Under the pieces are notes generated by a model. That model made no database searches, had not been told where the DNA came from, and was given only the letters and a program-made list of their open reading frames with translations. The translations under genes and the position numbers were made by a program. This document shows, one piece after another, positions 7,284 through 8,144 of a stretch of 8,144 nucleotides of DNA. Positions within the stretch are counted from its first letter, which is position 1, and each line of letters opens with the position of its first letter. Source of the DNA: Cyrtobacter comes (GTDB lineage: Bacteria; Pseudomonadota; Alphaproteobacteria; Rickettsiales; Midichloriaceae); assembly GCF_034470605.1 (NCBI RefSeq), contig NZ_JARGYT010000054.1, positions 1-8,144 on the forward strand. The letters are read 5' to 3'.

Positions 7284-8059
7284 GGGGAATATTATCTTTG
7301 TGTATACTTATTTTGATAAGTGTTTGTAACGCTTATGCCCATGATCTTTTTTGTAAGCATTGGCTGAGAGGAAATTTTAAGGGGGAGGAGAGTGTTCTAT
7401 ATCCTGCTAATAGTGGTTTGAAAAGAGATACATCACTTGATGAAGAAGGTGTGGTTGGGCAATGCCATGATAAATTTCCACTTTGGGTTGAGAGGGTTAA
7501 ATTTGAGAGAATAGGTACTAATCCATTTGACGTTAAGTATAAGATTACAAAGCAATATTGTTGGGCCAGGTTTCCACTTGATGGTTCTGGTAATTGTGGT
7601 TCTCCAAGTGTTTCGAAGTGGTGGGGGCCTTTCCCGGTTGGATGGACATGGGAACCTCCAAACTATACTTCTTGGGGCCTTACATATGATGCGCAAATTA
7701 GTCCTTCAGATCTAGGGGCGGGATGCAAGGCTAATATAAATGTTGCATGGTTACATAATTATGAAGTTTGCAGATATAGGCCTGGTGTTGAGATGAAGCA
7801 TGGTGGTAATAACGATTCAAAGCAAACAAAAATATGCGCGTATTATGAATCTTGGTTTTTTACTCAAATTATAGCTGGTCGGTCTGATTACCAATCAAAC
7901 CTTGTTGGGTGTATAGATGAACCACTTAAGCCCACTCCTGGGACGTATAACCTAGCTATACCAGCTGGGAATGAGCCGTACGTAGATACATCACTAACTA
8001 TGCAGCAGCTGCTAGATCTAGGGAGTAGATTTTATTCTCCTGTAGTTAGGCACTGTTAA
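7280..8059 (+). pseudogene. Secreted Cys-rich protein, possibly T4SS (VirB6-like) N-terminus, truncated by IS
   Basis: The ATG overlaps the VirB4 stop (ATGA), so the genes are probably translated together. Residues 1-20 form a clear signal peptide (hydrophobic core, cleavage after Ala-Tyr-Ala), so the product is exported. The exported part has eight Cys (25, 62, 94, 106, 149, 164, 186, 211), likely disulphide-bonded, and many Trp/Gly/Pro ('KWWGPFPVGWTWEPPNY'). The frame is cut at about residue 256 by IS copy B; the last three residues (Arg-His-Cys) and TAA are essentially IS sequence. I do not recognise the family with certainty. Rickettsiales VirB6 proteins often follow VirB4 and start with exported Cys-containing extensions, and 'VGCIDEPLKPTP' is reminiscent of them, but no membrane domain remains to prove it. 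The DNA is visibly more GC-rich than virB4. The remainder may lie beyond copy B. Confidence 0.7.
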
Positions 8060-8067
8060 CAAAGGTT
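8049..8067 (+). repeat. Terminal inverted repeat of IS copy B
   Basis: GGCACTGTTAACAAAGGTT, identical to the inverted 95-113. In the frame set by the interrupted gene it reads Arg-His-Cys-stop (AGG CAC TGT TAA, the A coming from the flanking TA). Confidence 0.85.
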
Positions 8068-8098
8068 TTGCCAAATAATGGAAAAGATGCAATATTAT
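8068..8098 (+). promoter_or_regulatory. Possible transposase promoter of IS copy B
   Basis: TTGCCA at 8068-8073 and TATTAT at 8093-8098 resemble -35 and -10 boxes, with a 19-base spacer that is longer than ideal. They sit just inside the terminal repeat and upstream of the ribosome-binding site, where an IS promoter is expected. This is a resemblance only. Confidence 0.3.
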
Positions 8099-8114
8099 AT
8101 TGGAGGCGATAAAT

Positions 8115-8144
8115 ATGGTATTTAGATGGATAAAAGGTTGTTTC
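8115..8144 (+). CDS. Putative start of IS copy B transposase (runs off window)
   Basis: An ATG at 8115 follows GGAGG (8102-8106) with an 8-nt spacer, the best ribosome-binding site in this part of the window, and reads MVFRWIKGCF to the edge without a stop. Ten residues are too few for a family match. The assignment comes from its place inside the IS end and its direction, which matches copy A. An alternative start is the ATG in another frame a few bases downstream (MDKRLF). Confidence 0.5.
   Translation, partial: MVFRWIKGCF

Larger units (their letters stand above)
8049..8144 (+). mobile_element. IS5-family insertion sequence, copy B, left end only
   Basis: The element begins at 8049 with the same 19-bp terminal repeat that ends copy A, then differs from copy A's end from base 20 on, so this is the opposite end of the same element type. 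After about 66 bases of leader comes a ribosome-binding site and an ATG reading away from the end, so its transposase appears to run on the plus strand as in copy A. TA lies directly outside (8047-8048). It continues past the right edge. It has landed inside the gene that follows virB4. Confidence 0.8.

Noticed and set aside
7433..7715. Overlapping frames on both strands inside the exported-protein gene
   Set aside because: The main frame has a signal peptide, start overlap with virB4 and patterned Cys. The others lack ribosome-binding sites and protein-like composition.
7280..8059. F-type TraU as identity of the exported Cys-rich protein
   Set aside because: Both are exported and Cys-rich, but the TraU landmarks I know (such as the 'CWSCIFPL' start region) are absent.

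Overview
The window is AT-rich DNA carrying an alphaproteobacterial gene set: tolQ-tolR-tolA, glutathione synthetase (gshB), guanylate kinase (gmk), and a VirB4-family ATPase followed by a secreted Cys-rich protein. The Tol proteins, the 'RRGLM' start of guanylate kinase and the 'VCHYDKDTLIT' start of the VirB4 protein look alphaproteobacterial. Together with the AT bias, a small scattered type IV secretion (T4SS) gene cluster, and active and decayed insertion sequences, they suggest an intracellular Rickettsiales-like bacterium, perhaps outside the genus Rickettsia. This placement is inference; no ribosomal RNA or other marker is present.

Layout. Positions 1-113 are the 3' end of an IS5-family element (copy A): the last codons of its transposase plus a terminal inverted repeat. 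Positions 116-433 hold, on the minus strand, a badly decayed transposase that reads like the IS1 family (zinc-ribbon Cys pairs, then a helix-turn-helix), with frameshifts, a stop and small deletions. Positions 434-951 hold no recognisable gene. Positions 952-3054 are tolA, tolR and tolQ on the minus strand, transcribed towards the IS debris; tolB and pal are not in the window. A 118-bp divergent gap separates tolQ from gshB and gmk on the plus strand (3173-4786), which are followed by hairpins that may end transcription. Positions 5049-7283 encode a VirB4-type ATPase whose Walker A motif is intact but whose Walker B acidic pair is replaced by Asn-Arg. It overlaps by 4 nt a gene for a signal-peptide-bearing, Cys- and Trp-rich protein. 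That gene is cut at about 8046-8048 by a second copy of the same IS (copy B), which starts at 8049 and runs off the window with its transposase apparently just beginning.

The two IS ends share a perfect 19-bp terminal repeat, each with TA outside it, and the two copies appear to lie in the same direction. The 7.9 kb between them therefore has the form of a composite-transposon-like or recombination-prone segment. Copy B's terminal repeat supplies the in-frame TAA that ends the truncated gene, and copy A's repeat does the same to the IS1-like remnant, so both broken frames end in Arg-His-Cys-stop.

Working together: TolQ and TolR form a proton-driven inner-membrane motor that acts through TolA on the outer membrane. 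GshB and Gmk are housekeeping enzymes. The VirB4 protein and its neighbour would belong to a type IV secretion system that is incomplete here and interrupted by the IS.
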